A DNA stretch of 41,805 nucleotides from Nitrosomonas sp. GTDB taxonomy: Bacteria; Pseudomonadota; Gammaproteobacteria; Burkholderiales; Nitrosomonadaceae. Location: positions 1-41,805 of the forward strand of contig BQJA01000020.1 in assembly GCA_021604405.1 (NCBI GenBank), written 5' to 3'. Positions 9,234-19,245 of this stretch are shown here, one piece after another (positions within the stretch are counted from its first letter, which is position 1; the number at the start of each line of letters is the position of its first letter). Made by a program: the position numbers and the translations under genes. The notes under the pieces are model-generated. The model searched no databases. It had not been told where the DNA came from and worked only from the letters and a program-made list of their open reading frames with translations.

Positions 9234-10129
9234 TGAGCGTTCTCCAGAGGGGATACAAAGCCTTTTTCACCCGGTCCAGGTTGTGGCGGTGGCCTGCCAA
9301 ATAACAGACTCTGGGGGTGATGTTCCAATTGAGACAAAACACGATCTGCGCTGTGGGCACTTCGCGTGATGCTGTTACTCATCGTTTCAATTTTTGGCAG
9401 CGTATCGGCCAGCACTTCACTGCTTTCAGACAGGTTGTCGATAATTCCCCCCTGTTGGTTGATTCTAGCCATAATGCTATATACTTCCTGTGATAGCTGA
9501 TCCAGATGGGTTAGAATGGTTCTTGTTTCAGCAGTAAATCCGGTAAAAGATTCGATTCCAAGTTGCAGTTGATCAATGACGCGGTCGAAGTGATTGGATG
9601 CGCGCTCAACATTTAACAGAATTTGCGAAATCTTCGCTTGATTTTGATCGTTCAATAAAAGCTGTGCCTGTTTGGCCAGCTGATTTGTGTTGCTCAGTAA
9701 TTCCTGTCCGGAAACCGTTACTTCGTCCAGCAATGAAGGCAGCATCGAAATTTGCATGTCTTCTTCCAGCGGTCCGTCCTGTTTGTTGTGATCATGCAAC
9801 TGTATGTACGCCAATCCAGTAATACCCTGATAACCAAGCTGTGCATAAGCACTCTGAGTCAGCTTGACATTCTGGTCAATAGAAATATCAATCAGGATCT
9901 GGTTCATATTTTCCGGGTCAAAATGGATTGCTTCGACCTTGCCTATATTGACGCCGTTGTAATAAACGGCCGCCTGGGGATTAAGGCCGGTTACCGAGGT
10001 TCTTGATACCACTTGATAGTGATTGCGTGTGATGGTGTCGCCATTAAACCAAATAGCAATCATGGCAACACATGTGCTTAGAAAAATCACGAATAGGCCT
10101 GCTGCCAGGGCGTGAGCGCGGTTTTCCAT
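9230..10129 (-). CDS. MCE-domain periplasmic lipid-binding protein (MlaD/PqiB-like)
   Basis: A 299-residue protein with one N-terminal transmembrane helix (about residues 8-28), then a single MCE domain (about 38-115, including SVTGLNPQAAVYYNGVNIGKV and GYQGITGLAYIQL). A long helical C-terminal tail of roughly 180 residues is rich in Gln, Leu and Ser. MCE domains form hexameric rings that ferry phospholipids across the periplasm; the long tail could extend the channel. It lies ten bases downstream of the ATPase gene and overlaps the lipoprotein gene by four. Confidence 0.85.
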   Translation of the reverse strand: MENRAHALAAGLFVIFLSTCVAMIAIWFNGDTITRNHYQVVSRTSVTGLNPQAAVYYNGVNIGKVEAIHFDPENMNQILIDISIDQNVKLTQSAYAQLGYQGITGLAYIQLHDHNKQDGPLEEDMQISMLPSLLDEVTVSGQELLSNTNQLAKQAQLLLNDQNQAKISQILLNVERASNHFDRVIDQLQLGIESFTGFTAETRTILTHLDQLSQEVYSIMARINQQGGIIDNLSESSEVLADTLPKIETMSNSITRSAHSADRVLSQLEHHPQSLLFGRPPPQPGPGEKGFVSPLENAQ

Positions 10130-10139
10130 AATACGTCTC

Positions 10140-10970
10140 CTAAGGATTGTTGTCTGTTTTGGCCTGATTGATTACCGTTTTGAAAAAGCTCTGAACAAAA
10201 GGATGATGGTGGCGGCAAATTTCTTTTAGGCTGCCGGTCGTTACAACATGCTGGTCAGCCAATACGGCAATGCGATCGGATAATGCGGCAAGTGTATTCA
10301 AATCATGCGTTATCATGATAACAGTGAGTTTCATTTCGATGCGCAGCGTCAGGATTAATTCCACAAAGCTCTCGCTAAGCTCTGGATCCAGGCCGGCAGT
10401 GGGTTCATCCAAAAATAATAGTTCCGGATCTAGCGCTAAGGCGCGAGCCAATGCAACACGCTTCACCATGCCGCCGGAAAGATCCGCCGGCATTTTGTTG
10501 ACATGTTCGGCATCGATTGCCACCATCGCGAGTTTGAACATAACGAGATCGCGTATCATTGATTCATTCAGGGTATAAAGCTCGCGCAAAGGCAATGCAA
10601 CATTGTCATAGACGGACAATGCGCTGAACAGCGCGCCATTCTGAAAAAGCACGCCTGAGCGATTGTGAATACTCTTTAGAAATTTATAATCGCAGTCGAA
10701 TCTTGACCGCCCAAAAACCTTCACAGTGCCATACTTGGGTGTTTCCAGACCCAGCATTTGCCGTAGTAATGTCGTTTTTCCGCTACCCGAGCTGCCGACA
10801 AGTGTAAGCACCTCGCCATAGTACACACTAAGGTTCAGATTCTGGTGGACGGTATTATCACCATATTGCGTATGCAATCCCCTGACCTCAATAATGCGGT
10901 CCTGGTTTTTGTTGACCTGTGTGGTTTGCTTATCGTCAATCGATGCCATTGTCGCATTAAATGTATTCAT
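10140..10970 (-). CDS. ABC transporter ATPase of the MCE/Mla-type lipid transporter
   Basis: Energises lipid transport with the neighbouring permease and MCE protein. A single ATP-binding domain has Walker A GSSGSGKTT, signature LSGGMVKRVALARAL, Walker B LLFLDEP and the H-loop MITHD. The LSGGM signature is typical of the MlaF/Ttg2A subfamily. The N-terminus has about 25 extra polar residues before the domain. ATG at 10970 is preferred over the TTG at 10973; no clear ribosome binding site helps. It follows the permease gene after about 20 bases. Confidence 0.88.
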   Translation of the reverse strand: MNTFNATMASIDDKQTTQVNKNQDRIIEVRGLHTQYGDNTVHQNLNLSVYYGEVLTLVGSSGSGKTTLLRQMLGLETPKYGTVKVFGRSRFDCDYKFLKSIHNRSGVLFQNGALFSALSVYDNVALPLRELYTLNESMIRDLVMFKLAMVAIDAEHVNKMPADLSGGMVKRVALARALALDPELLFLDEPTAGLDPELSESFVELILTLRIEMKLTVIMITHDLNTLAALSDRIAVLADQHVVTTGSLKEICRHHHPFVQSFFKTVINQAKTDNNP

Positions 10971-10991
10971 CAAATCACATGGTTAAAAAGA

Positions 10992-12128
10992 TTACATCAG
11001 TCCGACGTCAGAAAACACAATGGCAAATAGCGCATCAATAATGATAACGACAGTTATTGCAGTCACCACGGAACGGGTTGTTCCTTCACCCAGACTTTCG
11101 GTATTGGGTTTAATTCTTAGGCCAAAATGACAAGCGATAAGTGCAATCACCATTCCACAAACAATCCCCTTGCTGAGACCCAACCATAAATTAGCAATAG
11201 GGACCGCGTCTGGAAGCGCGCTAAAAAAATATTGATAGCTGAGGCCCAGCTGTAACTGGGCTGCAATCATTCCGCCCATTAACGCAGCCGCGCTGGTCCA
11301 TATAACCAATAATGGCATCGCAATACCCAGTCCTATGATTTTTGGCAGCACCAGGCGCTGGCTATGGGGGATGCCCATCACCGTTAATGCATCGAGTTCT
11401 TGAGTAACGCGCATCACGCCCAGTTGTGCGGTCATGGATGAACCCGAGCGTCCTGCGACCAGAATCGCAGCGAGCATCGGGCCAAGTTCTCGAATAATAC
11501 TTATGCCAAGAATATCGACAATAAAAATATCGGCGCCAAACATTTGTAGTTGTTCGGAGGAAAGATAGCTTAATACGATACCAATCAAAAATCCTACCAG
11601 TGCAGTTATACCCAGCGCCTGTGCGCCGGTCCGATAGAGATTTGCGGAAATTTCCCGCCACGGAATTCGGCGCGGATGTGTGATCAGAAACTTTATATCG
11701 ATAAATAACTGGCCAATTAAAATGACTGTGTCGATTAAATGCGACCATAATGATAAGGCACTGCTTCCCAATGTCATTAATGGTTGCCAAAAATTGCGAT
11801 GCGCCAATTCAGGTGGTGATGGCAATTTTTCTAGCCGTTTAAATATATTTTCCTGTTCTGGCCTCAGAAGCAAGTGTTCAGGGCGTTTTTTATTCCACGT
11901 TTGCCATAAAAGAACAGCGCCTGTGGCATCCATTTGTTCAATTTCGGTTAAATCCCAACACAGTGTTTTTTTTTGCGCATATGCGGCAAATTCTGTCGTT
12001 AAGATGGACAGGTGTTGTTCTAAGGTGGCTAATGTATATGTGCCAATGAGTATCAGGCGCGTTGTTTCGTTCTCACTAACGAGCCGATAATAAGCGGAAG
12101 AAGGAGTTGGAGGATTACTTGCAGCCAT
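10992..12128 (-). CDS. MlaE/YrbE-family ABC permease with N-terminal STAS domain
   Basis: Inner-membrane permease of the lipid transporter. Residues ~1-110 form a STAS-like domain (TLATLEQHLSIL, the LTEIEQMDATGAVLLW core) equivalent to MlaB, fused to a permease domain. The permease domain has about five hydrophobic segments and the family motifs IIRELGPMLAAILVAGRSGS and ELDALTVMG. Separate mlaB and mlaC genes are absent, consistent with the fused type. It is the first gene of the four-gene operon. A TTG at 12131 directly precedes the chosen ATG. Confidence 0.87.
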   Translation of the reverse strand: MAASNPPTPSSAYYRLVSENETTRLILIGTYTLATLEQHLSILTTEFAAYAQKKTLCWDLTEIEQMDATGAVLLWQTWNKKRPEHLLLRPEQENIFKRLEKLPSPPELAHRNFWQPLMTLGSSALSLWSHLIDTVILIGQLFIDIKFLITHPRRIPWREISANLYRTGAQALGITALVGFLIGIVLSYLSSEQLQMFGADIFIVDILGISIIRELGPMLAAILVAGRSGSSMTAQLGVMRVTQELDALTVMGIPHSQRLVLPKIIGLGIAMPLLVIWTSAAALMGGMIAAQLQLGLSYQYFFSALPDAVPIANLWLGLSKGIVCGMVIALIACHFGLRIKPNTESLGEGTTRSVVTAITVVIIIDALFAIVFSDVGLM

Positions 12129-12252
12129 CAAAAACTTTCAAATGTTTCTTGCCCGTATATTTCACAAATCAATCGGAAACAAGAGGGAAAAAGTATTCGT
12201 AGCATGCACTGAAAAATTAATTGAAGCTCAGGAATCTTCAAAGGATAGAAAA

Positions 12253-13620
12253 TTATTCAGCCTGGGCAATGCTCGGACGCGCCAGCGCCGGGCTGGTTGC
12301 CAGGTAGCGTTTAATACCGGTCAGCATAGCTTTTGCCATCTGTTTCTGAAAGCTATCTGTTTTTAGTTTTTTTTCGTCATCCGGATTGGAAAGAAATGCA
12401 GTTTCTACAAGTATTGATGGGATATCCGGTGATTTGAGTACCGCAAATGGCGCGCGTTCAACCTGCTTTTTATGCAACCGATTAATGTTGCCTATTTCGT
12501 TTAAAACATGCTGGGCAAGTGCGGCGCTGTCGTTTATAGTCGCATTTAATGATAAATCAATCAGTATTTCTTTAATATCCGAAGATTTTGATACCAGATC
12601 AACACCACCCATCAGGTTACTATCAACATTATTTTCATTCTTTGCCAGCCAGCTGGCCATCGTAGAACTCGCACCACCCTGCGATAGTGTATACACTGAA
12701 GAACCGCGTGCGCTTTTTCTTTTGGCGGCATCAGCGTGAACCGATACGAACAGGTCCGCATTTAAGCGGCGCGCTTTGACGCGGCGCATGGGTAATGACA
12801 GATAATAATCACCATCGCGTGTTAGGACTGCGCGCATGTTGGGTTCTTTATTAATTTTATCTTTAAGCTTTTTGGAAATCGCAAGCGTGATATCTTTTTC
12901 GTGTGCACCATTGGGCCCTGGAGCACCAGGATCTTTACCGCCATGACCGGGATCAATGGCAACAATAATTTCCCGTACTGAATGAGGCTTGGCGCGTTGA
13001 GCTGCCCGCAGGAATCGGTGCTGAATTGGAATTGGTGCCGGGTCTATCATAGATTCCAGCATTGGTTTTTTTTTGGTAAGCGACGCAATGAGTTGCTCCA
13101 ATTCATCATGCGGGTCTAGTTGAGCAGCTTTGTCGGACGCATAAATATCGACGACCAGCCGGTGGTCGTACTCATGTGTCGGGTCAATTGTAAATGCGCG
13201 TGGGACAACATCAGTCTTAAGGTCGAATACCAGTCGTAAAATATGCGGTTTAAAACGGCCAATACGTATCGACTTAATAAATGGATCAGCGGCTTTTATT
13301 CTATTGGGCAGGCCTTTCAGTGAAGGCGTAAGGGCGGTATCCTCCAAATCGATGACGACGCGACCCGGATTATCCAGCATTATAAGTGAATATTGAATGG
13401 GTAAGTTTGATTCCAGGGTAAAGCGCGTGTAATCCGGTGTTGTGCCGATGCGAACCGAGCTGACCGTCGCTTCAGCGTAGGCATATTTGCTGACTAATGA
13501 CAGCGGCAACAGTGCTGTGAATAATAAATACCAGGAAAAAATGGACAATGCAACGTATAAACGGCGGCCGCGCATTGTCATGGTCAGAGATTTGATGGTT
13601 CTTGCCAATGTGCTAAACAT
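12253..13620 (-). CDS. amiC: N-acetylmuramoyl-L-alanine amidase with AMIN domain
   Basis: Periplasmic zinc amidase that cleaves septal peptidoglycan. The 455-residue protein has a signal-type N-terminus (basic residues, a hydrophobic stretch at about 24-45, AYA cleavage region), an AMIN domain (about 52-160) for septal localisation, a linker, and an Amidase_3 domain. That domain shows the zinc ligands in IDPGHGGKDPG, HEKD and VSVHAD, and the catalytic Glu in LVETAFLSN. Start 13620 is supported by GGAGG about ten bases upstream; it overlaps tsaE by 37 bases. The tsaE-amidase order is common in proteobacteria. Confidence 0.92.
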   Translation of the reverse strand: MFSTLARTIKSLTMTMRGRRLYVALSIFSWYLLFTALLPLSLVSKYAYAEATVSSVRIGTTPDYTRFTLESNLPIQYSLIMLDNPGRVVIDLEDTALTPSLKGLPNRIKAADPFIKSIRIGRFKPHILRLVFDLKTDVVPRAFTIDPTHEYDHRLVVDIYASDKAAQLDPHDELEQLIASLTKKKPMLESMIDPAPIPIQHRFLRAAQRAKPHSVREIIVAIDPGHGGKDPGAPGPNGAHEKDITLAISKKLKDKINKEPNMRAVLTRDGDYYLSLPMRRVKARRLNADLFVSVHADAAKRKSARGSSVYTLSQGGASSTMASWLAKNENNVDSNLMGGVDLVSKSSDIKEILIDLSLNATINDSAALAQHVLNEIGNINRLHKKQVERAPFAVLKSPDIPSILVETAFLSNPDDEKKLKTDSFQKQMAKAMLTGIKRYLATSPALARPSIAQAE

Positions 13621-14060
13621 CGTTTTCCCGCCTCCGTACCTGCATGAATTTCAAGGTTGCGGCCTGGTTCACTAAGATAAATAGTAATCTGCAAATCTGC
13701 AACAGGCAACAAATCGCCCGCTTTTTCCGGCCATTCCACCAGACAAATTGAGTTTGCATGAAAGTATTCGCGAAATCCTGCTTCTTCCCATTCGCTTGGG
13801 TCTTTGAAACGATAGAAATCAAAGTGATAACAGTATAGCTTAGAAATTTTATAGAATTCAACTAAATTATATGTAGGACTTTTGACGACATTTTTATAAC
13901 CCAGTCCACGCAAAATACCACGTGTCAGGGTCGTTTTGCCAGCGCCTAATTCACCATGCAGATAAATTATCAAGCCGGCATGCAAAGTAGCCGCAAACGC
14001 TTTTCCGAAGGAAAGGGTGGCTGTTTCATCCGCTAGAGGGCGTTTTAGTTGCTGAATCAT
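13584..14060 (-). CDS. tsaE: tRNA t6A biosynthesis ATPase TsaE
   Basis: Stimulates TsaB-TsaD in threonylcarbamoyl-adenosine formation at tRNA position 37. The 158-residue length is typical. Walker A is GELGAGKTT. Other family motifs are SPTYNLVEFY, the HFDFYR segment and the LVEWPEKAG motif near the active site. It is the first gene of the leftward block, diverging from queG with only about 40 bases between the starts, so the two promoters must overlap. It overlaps amiC by 37 bases. Confidence 0.93.
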   Translation of the reverse strand: MIQQLKRPLADETATLSFGKAFAATLHAGLIIYLHGELGAGKTTLTRGILRGLGYKNVVKSPTYNLVEFYKISKLYCYHFDFYRFKDPSEWEEAGFREYFHANSICLVEWPEKAGDLLPVADLQITIYLSEPGRNLEIHAGTEAGKRCLAHWQEPSNL

Positions 14061-14099
14061 GATAAAGTCGGTTTGATGAAAATGATAGAAGAAAATACC

Positions 14100-15191
14100 A
14101 TGACTGATTTAACTCCGGATTATACTACTCTCGCCGGTGAAATTAAGGCCTGGAGCAAAGAGCTGGGGTTTCAGGACATTCGTATTGCAGACGCTCACGC
14201 AGACATGTCACATGTCCAGTCAGGGCTGTCCGAATGGTTAGCTCAGGAATGCCATGGTGAAATGCATTATATGGCAAAACACGGCAGCAAACGGTCATCT
14301 CCAGCAGAACTTGTGCCAGGCACCCGACGAGTAATATCAGTACGTATGAATTATACGCCGCCAAAAGCAAAAGATAGCTGGCAAGTGTTGCAAGATAGCA
14401 ACAAGGCATTTATTTCGCGCTATGCGCTAGGACGGGATTACCATAAAGTGGTGCGGGCACGTCTGCAAAAACTGGCGGAGAAAATTGCTAACGAAGTGGG
14501 TCAGTTTAATTATCGGGTGTTTTCTGACAGCGCGCCCGTTATGGAAGTGGCTTGGGCGCAAAAATCAGGTCTCGGCTGGCGCGGAAAGCACACCTTGCTG
14601 CTTTCGCGCGACGCAGGATCGTTGTTTTTTTTGGGGGAGATGTATACGGACTTGCCATTGCCGGTGGATAATCCGGTTGACGATTACTGTGGCAGTTGCA
14701 CCCGATGTATTGATATATGTCCTACTCAGGCAATTACTGCCCCATATCAACTCGATGCGCGACGATGCATTTCTTACCTTACCATTGAATTGAAAGGCAG
14801 TATTCCTGAAATGCTGCGTCCGTTAATTGGTAACCGGGTCTATGGATGCGATGATTGTCAGTTGATCTGCCCTTGGAATAAATATGCGAGCATAACGAAT
14901 GAAGACGATTTTTCCGTGCGTAACGGGCTGGATGATGTGTCTTTGACTGAATTGTTTTCTTGGTCTAAAGAACAGTTTGAAACCCGGTTAGCGGGTATGC
15001 CAATTCGACGTATTGGTCATGAACAATGGCTGCGGAACCTGGCTGTCGGATTAGGCAATGCGCCTTCATCGCCCGCTGTAATAGCAGCGCTGCGCAGACG
15101 GCGAGATGATCCATCACCGTTGGTGCGTGAACATGTACATTGGGCATTGCTGCAACATAATGATGTCGTGGAGAGAGAAAAAGATGGTTAA
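14100..15191 (+). CDS. queG: Epoxyqueuosine reductase
   Basis: Cobalamin-dependent iron-sulfur enzyme that reduces epoxyqueuosine to queuosine in tRNA. Two ferredoxin-like cluster motifs are visible: [12 protein letters not shown] and [10 protein letters not shown]. The [12 protein letters not shown] segment contains the conserved Asp region. The C-terminus carries HEAT-like helices. ATG at 14100 was chosen because relatives begin about 30 residues before KELGF; in-frame ATGs at 14076 and 14082 are alternatives. The 363-residue product is slightly shorter than E. coli QueG. The stop overlaps the purT start by eight bases. Confidence 0.92.
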   Translation: MTDLTPDYTTLAGEIKAWSKELGFQDIRIADAHADMSHVQSGLSEWLAQECHGEMHYMAKHGSKRSSPAELVPGTRRVISVRMNYTPPKAKDSWQVLQDSNKAFISRYALGRDYHKVVRARLQKLAEKIANEVGQFNYRVFSDSAPVMEVAWAQKSGLGWRGKHTLLLSRDAGSLFFLGEMYTDLPLPVDNPVDDYCGSCTRCIDICPTQAITAPYQLDARRCISYLTIELKGSIPEMLRPLIGNRVYGCDDCQLICPWNKYASITNEDDFSVRNGLDDVSLTELFSWSKEQFETRLAGMPIRRIGHEQWLRNLAVGLGNAPSSPAVIAALRRRRDDPSPLVREHVHWALLQHNDVVEREKDG

Positions 15192-16395
15192 ACGAGATGC
15201 GTTTGGTACGCCGCTTAGCCCTTCTGCAACCAAAGTCATGCTGTTAGGCAGTGGCGAGCTTGGCAAAGAGGTAATTATTGCATTACAACGACTGGGTGTG
15301 GAAACCATTGCCGTGGATCGTTATCCAAATGCACCGGGCCATCAGGTGGCGCATCGTGCGCATGTGATCAATATGGCGGATGGCGATGCTTTGTTTAAGT
15401 TAGTAGAACAGGAACAGCCGCATATTATCGTACCGGAGATTGAAGCAATAGCCACGGATAAGCTGATAGAAATAGAACGTGCTGAAATGGCGCGGGTTAT
15501 TCCAACCGCAAGGGCGGCACAATTGACCATGAACCGTGAAGGCATACGTTGCCTGGCTGCCGATACGTTTGGTTTGCCAACCTCATCATATTTTTTTGCG
15601 GACAATATGGATCAGCTGCGAACCGGCATTGAAGCGCATATCGGATATCCTTGCATCGTAAAGCCGGTCATGTCTTCTTCTGGCAAAGGTCAGTCGAAAA
15701 TAAATAAGGCTGAGGATGTGGAAACAGCTTGGCACACGGCTGCCAGCGGCAGCCGCATTGATCAGGGACGGGTAATTGCCGAGAGTTTTATCCAGTTTGA
15801 TTATGAAATAACGCTGCTAACAGTACGTGCAATCAATGCACGGGGAGAAGTGGAAACATTCTTCTGCGAACCGATTGGCCATATTCAGGTTAATGGTGAT
15901 TATGTGGAGAGCTGGCAACCACAGCCAATGTCGTCTCGTGCGTTGCAGCATGCACAGAACATTGCCAAAACAATTACGGAAGATCTGGGTGGCCTGGGTA
16001 TTTTTGGCGTGGAATTATTCGTTAAGGATGATCAAGTGTGGTTCAGCGAGGTGAGCCCACGTCCGCATGATACGGGTATGGTGACGCTGTGCAGCCAAGT
16101 GCAAAACGAGTTTGAATTGCATGTGCGTGCCATTCTTGGGTTGCCGGTAGATACTACCTTGCACATGCCAGGTGCCAGCGCAGTTGTTTATGGTCAGCTG
16201 GAAGCGCGGGGAATTGCTTATACCGGTGTCAATGAAGCATTGCAGGTGCCGCAAAGTGCGTTGCGCCTGTTTGGTAAGCCAGAGTCTTATGAACATCGCC
16301 GTATGGGTGTGGCACTGGCTAATGGCAGGGATAGTGCGCAGGCCAGAGAACGTGCCAAGCTTGTCGCAAGCCGCATTAAGCCTGTCAGCAACTAA
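15184..16395 (+). CDS. purT: Formate-dependent phosphoribosylglycinamide formyltransferase
   Basis: ATP-grasp enzyme making formyl-GAR from GAR, formate and ATP in purine synthesis. The 403-residue protein starts with the substrate-binding segment ([27 protein letters not shown]). It continues with the ATP-grasp motifs [19 protein letters not shown] and the metal site [18 protein letters not shown] at 15184 was chosen because a GGAGAG ribosome site precedes it and the protein then starts as relatives do; upstream in-frame codons lie inside queG. It is coupled to queG by an eight-base overlap. Confidence 0.95.
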   Translation: MVKRDAFGTPLSPSATKVMLLGSGELGKEVIIALQRLGVETIAVDRYPNAPGHQVAHRAHVINMADGDALFKLVEQEQPHIIVPEIEAIATDKLIEIERAEMARVIPTARAAQLTMNREGIRCLAADTFGLPTSSYFFADNMDQLRTGIEAHIGYPCIVKPVMSSSGKGQSKINKAEDVETAWHTAASGSRIDQGRVIAESFIQFDYEITLLTVRAINARGEVETFFCEPIGHIQVNGDYVESWQPQPMSSRALQHAQNIAKTITEDLGGLGIFGVELFVKDDQVWFSEVSPRPHDTGMVTLCSQVQNEFELHVRAILGLPVDTTLHMPGASAVVYGQLEARGIAYTGVNEALQVPQSALRLFGKPESYEHRRMGVALANGRDSAQARERAKLVASRIKPVSN

Positions 16396-16447
16396 TGAAT
16401 GACGGATAACACAGTTTCAGTTTCAACGAACATGCCATAGGAAAAAT

Positions 16448-17353
16448 ATGAATATTGAACAGCTTGATAAAGACTACGCCATCCCGGGCCAACTGACATT
16501 TATTGAAGGCAAAGGTGGGTTGCCCATGATTCAGATCAACAGCGATAAAGCAAGTGCATTAATTTCGATGTATGCGGGTCAGGTGCTTTCTTATCGACCG
16601 GCCGGTGAACCGGCGGACTTAATGTTTTTAAGTGAAAAAGCTTATTATCAGGCAGCTAAGGCCATTAAAGGCGGCGCACCAATTTGCTGGCCGTGGTTCG
16701 GCCCAGACCCGGCAGCTTCGGGCCGTGCAGCGCACGGTTTTGTGCGCAATCGGTTGTGGCAAATTGTCAATACTGAAATAACAACGGATGGGGACGTCAT
16801 GGTTACATTGGGTCTGGAAGATTCTGCCGAAACGAAAAATATCTGGCCGCATGCATTTACGCTGACACAGCAAATTACAGTCGGAAAATCTTTGAATCTG
16901 GAATTGATAACCAAAAATACGGGTACTGCGGCTTTTTCTATTACCCAAGCATTTCACACCTATTTCAATATTGGCGATATTAACCAGACAAGGGTGCTGG
17001 GACTTGAAGCGTGCCAGTACATTGATAAAGTCGATAATAGTGCAGAGAAACAACAAACGGGTGCAATTTCTGTTAACGCGGAAGTTGATCGTATCTATCT
17101 GGCGGTAAAAAACGAACAGGTTATAGAGGATGCTGCGCTAGAGCGTCGTATTCGTATCACGTCGAGTGGTAATACAACCGCTGTCGTATGGAACCCTTGG
17201 GAAAAAATAGCAGCTGAAATGGCAGATTTGCAGGACAGTGATTATCGACGGTTTATTTGTGTTGAGACTGCCAATGCAGCAGGGGATGTCATTGAAGTTA
17301 AACCGAATAGTAATTGCCGGTTAGCAGCGAATTATTGTATCGAGCGAGATTAA
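16448..17353 (+). CDS. D-hexose-6-phosphate mutarotase (YeaD-like aldose epimerase)
   Basis: A 301-residue galactose-mutarotase-fold protein. Family motifs are GGAPICWPWFGP, HGFVRN with the catalytic His, QAFHTYFNIGD, VWNPWEK and the FICVETAN segment near the C-terminus. Such proteins interconvert alpha and beta anomers of glucose-6-phosphate-type sugars. It starts 52 bases after purT and is followed by a strong hairpin at 17393-17420. The order queG-purT-mutarotase suggests shared transcription rather than a shared pathway. Confidence 0.9.
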   Translation: MNIEQLDKDYAIPGQLTFIEGKGGLPMIQINSDKASALISMYAGQVLSYRPAGEPADLMFLSEKAYYQAAKAIKGGAPICWPWFGPDPAASGRAAHGFVRNRLWQIVNTEITTDGDVMVTLGLEDSAETKNIWPHAFTLTQQITVGKSLNLELITKNTGTAAFSITQAFHTYFNIGDINQTRVLGLEACQYIDKVDNSAEKQQTGAISVNAEVDRIYLAVKNEQVIEDAALERRIRITSSGNTTAVVWNPWEKIAAEMADLQDSDYRRFICVETANAAGDVIEVKPNSNCRLAANYCIERD

Positions 17354-17392
17354 AGCAAGCGATGCATGTTGTTTGATAATATTTGTCAATGA

Positions 17393-17420
17393 TGTACGGC
17401 GTGTTAATACACGCCGTACA
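17393..17420. terminator. Perfect bidirectional hairpin between mutarotase and DUF4399 genes
   Basis: A 12-base perfect stem (17393-17404 with 17409-17420) closes a 4-base TAAT loop, with a T/A-rich flank on the rightward side. It lies between the convergent stop codons, 39 bases after one and five bases from the other. A classic bidirectional terminator is the simplest reading. Confidence 0.8.
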
Positions 17421-17425
17421 ATAGT

Positions 17426-17896
17426 TTATTCTTCGACATGTACTGTAATGCTTTGACGCATCGCGAAGCCATATGACTGATGCTCGCCGTCCGCAAACTG
17501 CAACGTCAAAATATGCTTTCCGGGTGAAAGCGTCAGTGTCGTCTCAGTTTGTCCTTTGCCAAAGTGCAGGTGCGTGGGAGAACTTGGAATGACTTCGCCT
17601 GTTTTAATTGGACCTTCATCAATCAGCAGGTGATGATGGCCCGTGTCGGGCGTCATGTCGCCGGCGGGTTTGATTGTCATGCCGGTAATACCCATTTTAA
17701 CAGTGAATTCCTGGTCAACAGTGGCATTGTTTTTGGGTTCAATAAAATATACAGCCTGATCGGGTTCCGCTGCGTAGCTGGGTTCAGCTGCTGAGCTGCC
17801 ATAAGACAGCGCCTCTGTGCTGGCTATGAGGATGACGGATGTGGATGCAAATATGAATAAATGTTTAATAGAAAATCTGGCTGTCTGTGCGTTCAT
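17426..17896 (-). CDS. Exported DUF4399 domain protein
   Basis: A 156-residue protein with a signal peptide (basic residues, hydrophobic stretch at about 12-29) and one DUF4399 domain. Visible family motifs are YFIEPKNNATV, FTVKMGITGM, the histidine cluster GHHHLLID, and PTHLHFGKGQTE followed by LSPGKHTL-like and HQSYG segments. The clustered histidines suggest metal binding, but the function of the family is unknown. A strong GGAGG ribosome site precedes the ATG. It stands alone, ending at the shared hairpin. Confidence 0.85.
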   Translation of the reverse strand: MNAQTARFSIKHLFIFASTSVILIASTEALSYGSSAAEPSYAAEPDQAVYFIEPKNNATVDQEFTVKMGITGMTIKPAGDMTPDTGHHHLLIDEGPIKTGEVIPSSPTHLHFGKGQTETTLTLSPGKHILTLQFADGEHQSYGFAMRQSITVHVEE

Positions 17897-17957
17897 GATA
17901 TTTCCTCCTTATTGATTTTGGTCAGTCGGAACCAAAGTTAACCGTGCAAGTGTGCGA

Positions 17958-18530
17958 TCAATCAAATTTCTGACTGCATGAATTTAAATTTGTTCCACAT
18001 AACAATGTACGATAGTGATTCCAGTCAAAATGAGGGCCAGGGTCTGTTTTTCGTCCCGGGGCAACATCTGAATGGCCAACGATGTCTGTTATCGGGTATT
18101 CTTTACGCAACGCCATCGTGAGTTCAGCAAGTACGATATACTGCGCATCAGTAAATGGCAAGTTGTCGCTGCCTTCGAGTTCGATGCCGATAGAAAAATC
18201 ATTGCAACGGTTTTTCCCTTGCCAGCATGATTCGCCTGCATGCCATGCACGCTTATTGCAAGAAACAAACTGTATAATCGTTCCATTCCGGCGAATAAAA
18301 AAATGTGCAGAGACCTTTAAGGATTGAATAGACGGATAATAAGGGTGTGCCGCTGGATCGAGCTGGTTGGTGAACAGCTTAATGACACCATCACCAGAAA
18401 ATTCTTCAGGTGGTAAGCTGATGTTGTGTATAACCAGTAAAGAAATACGGCAGTCCGAAGGACGCTCATCAAAATTGGGTGACGCAATAAATGAAGCGTG
18501 GTCGAGATAACCGGACGTATTAATTAACAT
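17958..18530 (-). CDS. ampD: 1,6-anhydro-N-acetylmuramyl-L-alanine amidase AmpD
   Basis: Cytoplasmic zinc amidase of peptidoglycan recycling, cleaving the anhydromuropeptide amide bond. The 190-residue protein shows LLVIHNISLPP (first zinc His), SAHFFIRRNG, the RAWHAG and RCNDFSIGIELEG segments, and GHSDVAPGRKTDPGPHFDW with the remaining His and Asp ligands and the catalytic Lys. ATG at 18530 was chosen because alignment with known AmpD begins near there; an in-frame ATG at 18590 would add 20 unrelated residues. It diverges from tmk. Confidence 0.93.
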   Translation of the reverse strand: MLINTSGYLDHASFIASPNFDERPSDCRISLLVIHNISLPPEEFSGDGVIKLFTNQLDPAAHPYYPSIQSLKVSAHFFIRRNGTIIQFVSCNKRAWHAGESCWQGKNRCNDFSIGIELEGSDNLPFTDAQYIVLAELTMALRKEYPITDIVGHSDVAPGRKTDPGPHFDWNHYRTLLCGTNLNSCSQKFD

Positions 18531-18618
18531 TAGTGGGTAAGTTTTTAAATAGTATTCAAGGCATGTTAGCTTAATCATGCAGCACCGCAAAATAAAAACC
18601 TCTAAAAAAATTTAGTAA

Positions 18619-19245
18619 ATGAGCCAGGGAAAATTTATTACACTGGAAGGGATAGACGGTGCGGGTAAGAGTACACAGCTTGCATGGATCGCGGACTTTT
18701 TGCAGCGTAGAGGGGTGAATGTGGTGGTAACGCGGGAGCCCGGCGGAACGCAGCTCGGCGAAAAAATGCGTGCACTTTTACTTGACACTCGCCTGACCAT
18801 GCACCCGGAAACTGAAGTGTTACTGATGTTTGCAGCGCGACGTGAGCATTTGGATAAAGTCATTTTTCCTGCGTTGGCGCGGGGTGATTGGGTGGTCTCG
18901 GACCGATTTACCGATGCAAGTTTTGCTTATCAGGGTGGTGGAAGACAGGTTAACAGTACCAAACTCGAGAATCTGGAGCAGTGGGTGCAAGGCGTGTTTC
19001 AACCTGACCTGACTTTATATTTTGATGTGTCTGTGGCGTTGGGTCAACAGCGCACTGCCAGTATCAAACCGGCTGACCGATTTGAACAAGAGCAAACGGA
19101 ATTTTTTCAGCGTACGCGGGCAGCTTATCTGACCAGGGTTGAAAAATATCCTGAACGAATCCATCTGATTGATGCCAGCCGACCTTTACAAAAAGTCCAT
19201 GAAGCGGTTAGAGATACGCTAGAGATCCTTTTCTTTCAAAAATGA
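18619..19245 (+). CDS. tmk: Thymidylate kinase
   Basis: Phosphorylates dTMP to dTDP. The 208-residue protein has the P-loop EGIDGAGKST, the dTMP-binding TREPGGT motif, VSDRFTDASFAYQGGGR and a lid region. The start gives the canonical MxxGKFITLEG beginning, although no clear ribosome site precedes it. The stop overlaps the holB start by four bases (ATGA), the common tmk-holB pairing. Confidence 0.95.
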   Translation: MSQGKFITLEGIDGAGKSTQLAWIADFLQRRGVNVVVTREPGGTQLGEKMRALLLDTRLTMHPETEVLLMFAARREHLDKVIFPALARGDWVVSDRFTDASFAYQGGGRQVNSTKLENLEQWVQGVFQPDLTLYFDVSVALGQQRTASIKPADRFEQEQTEFFQRTRAAYLTRVEKYPERIHLIDASRPLQKVHEAVRDTLEILFFQK

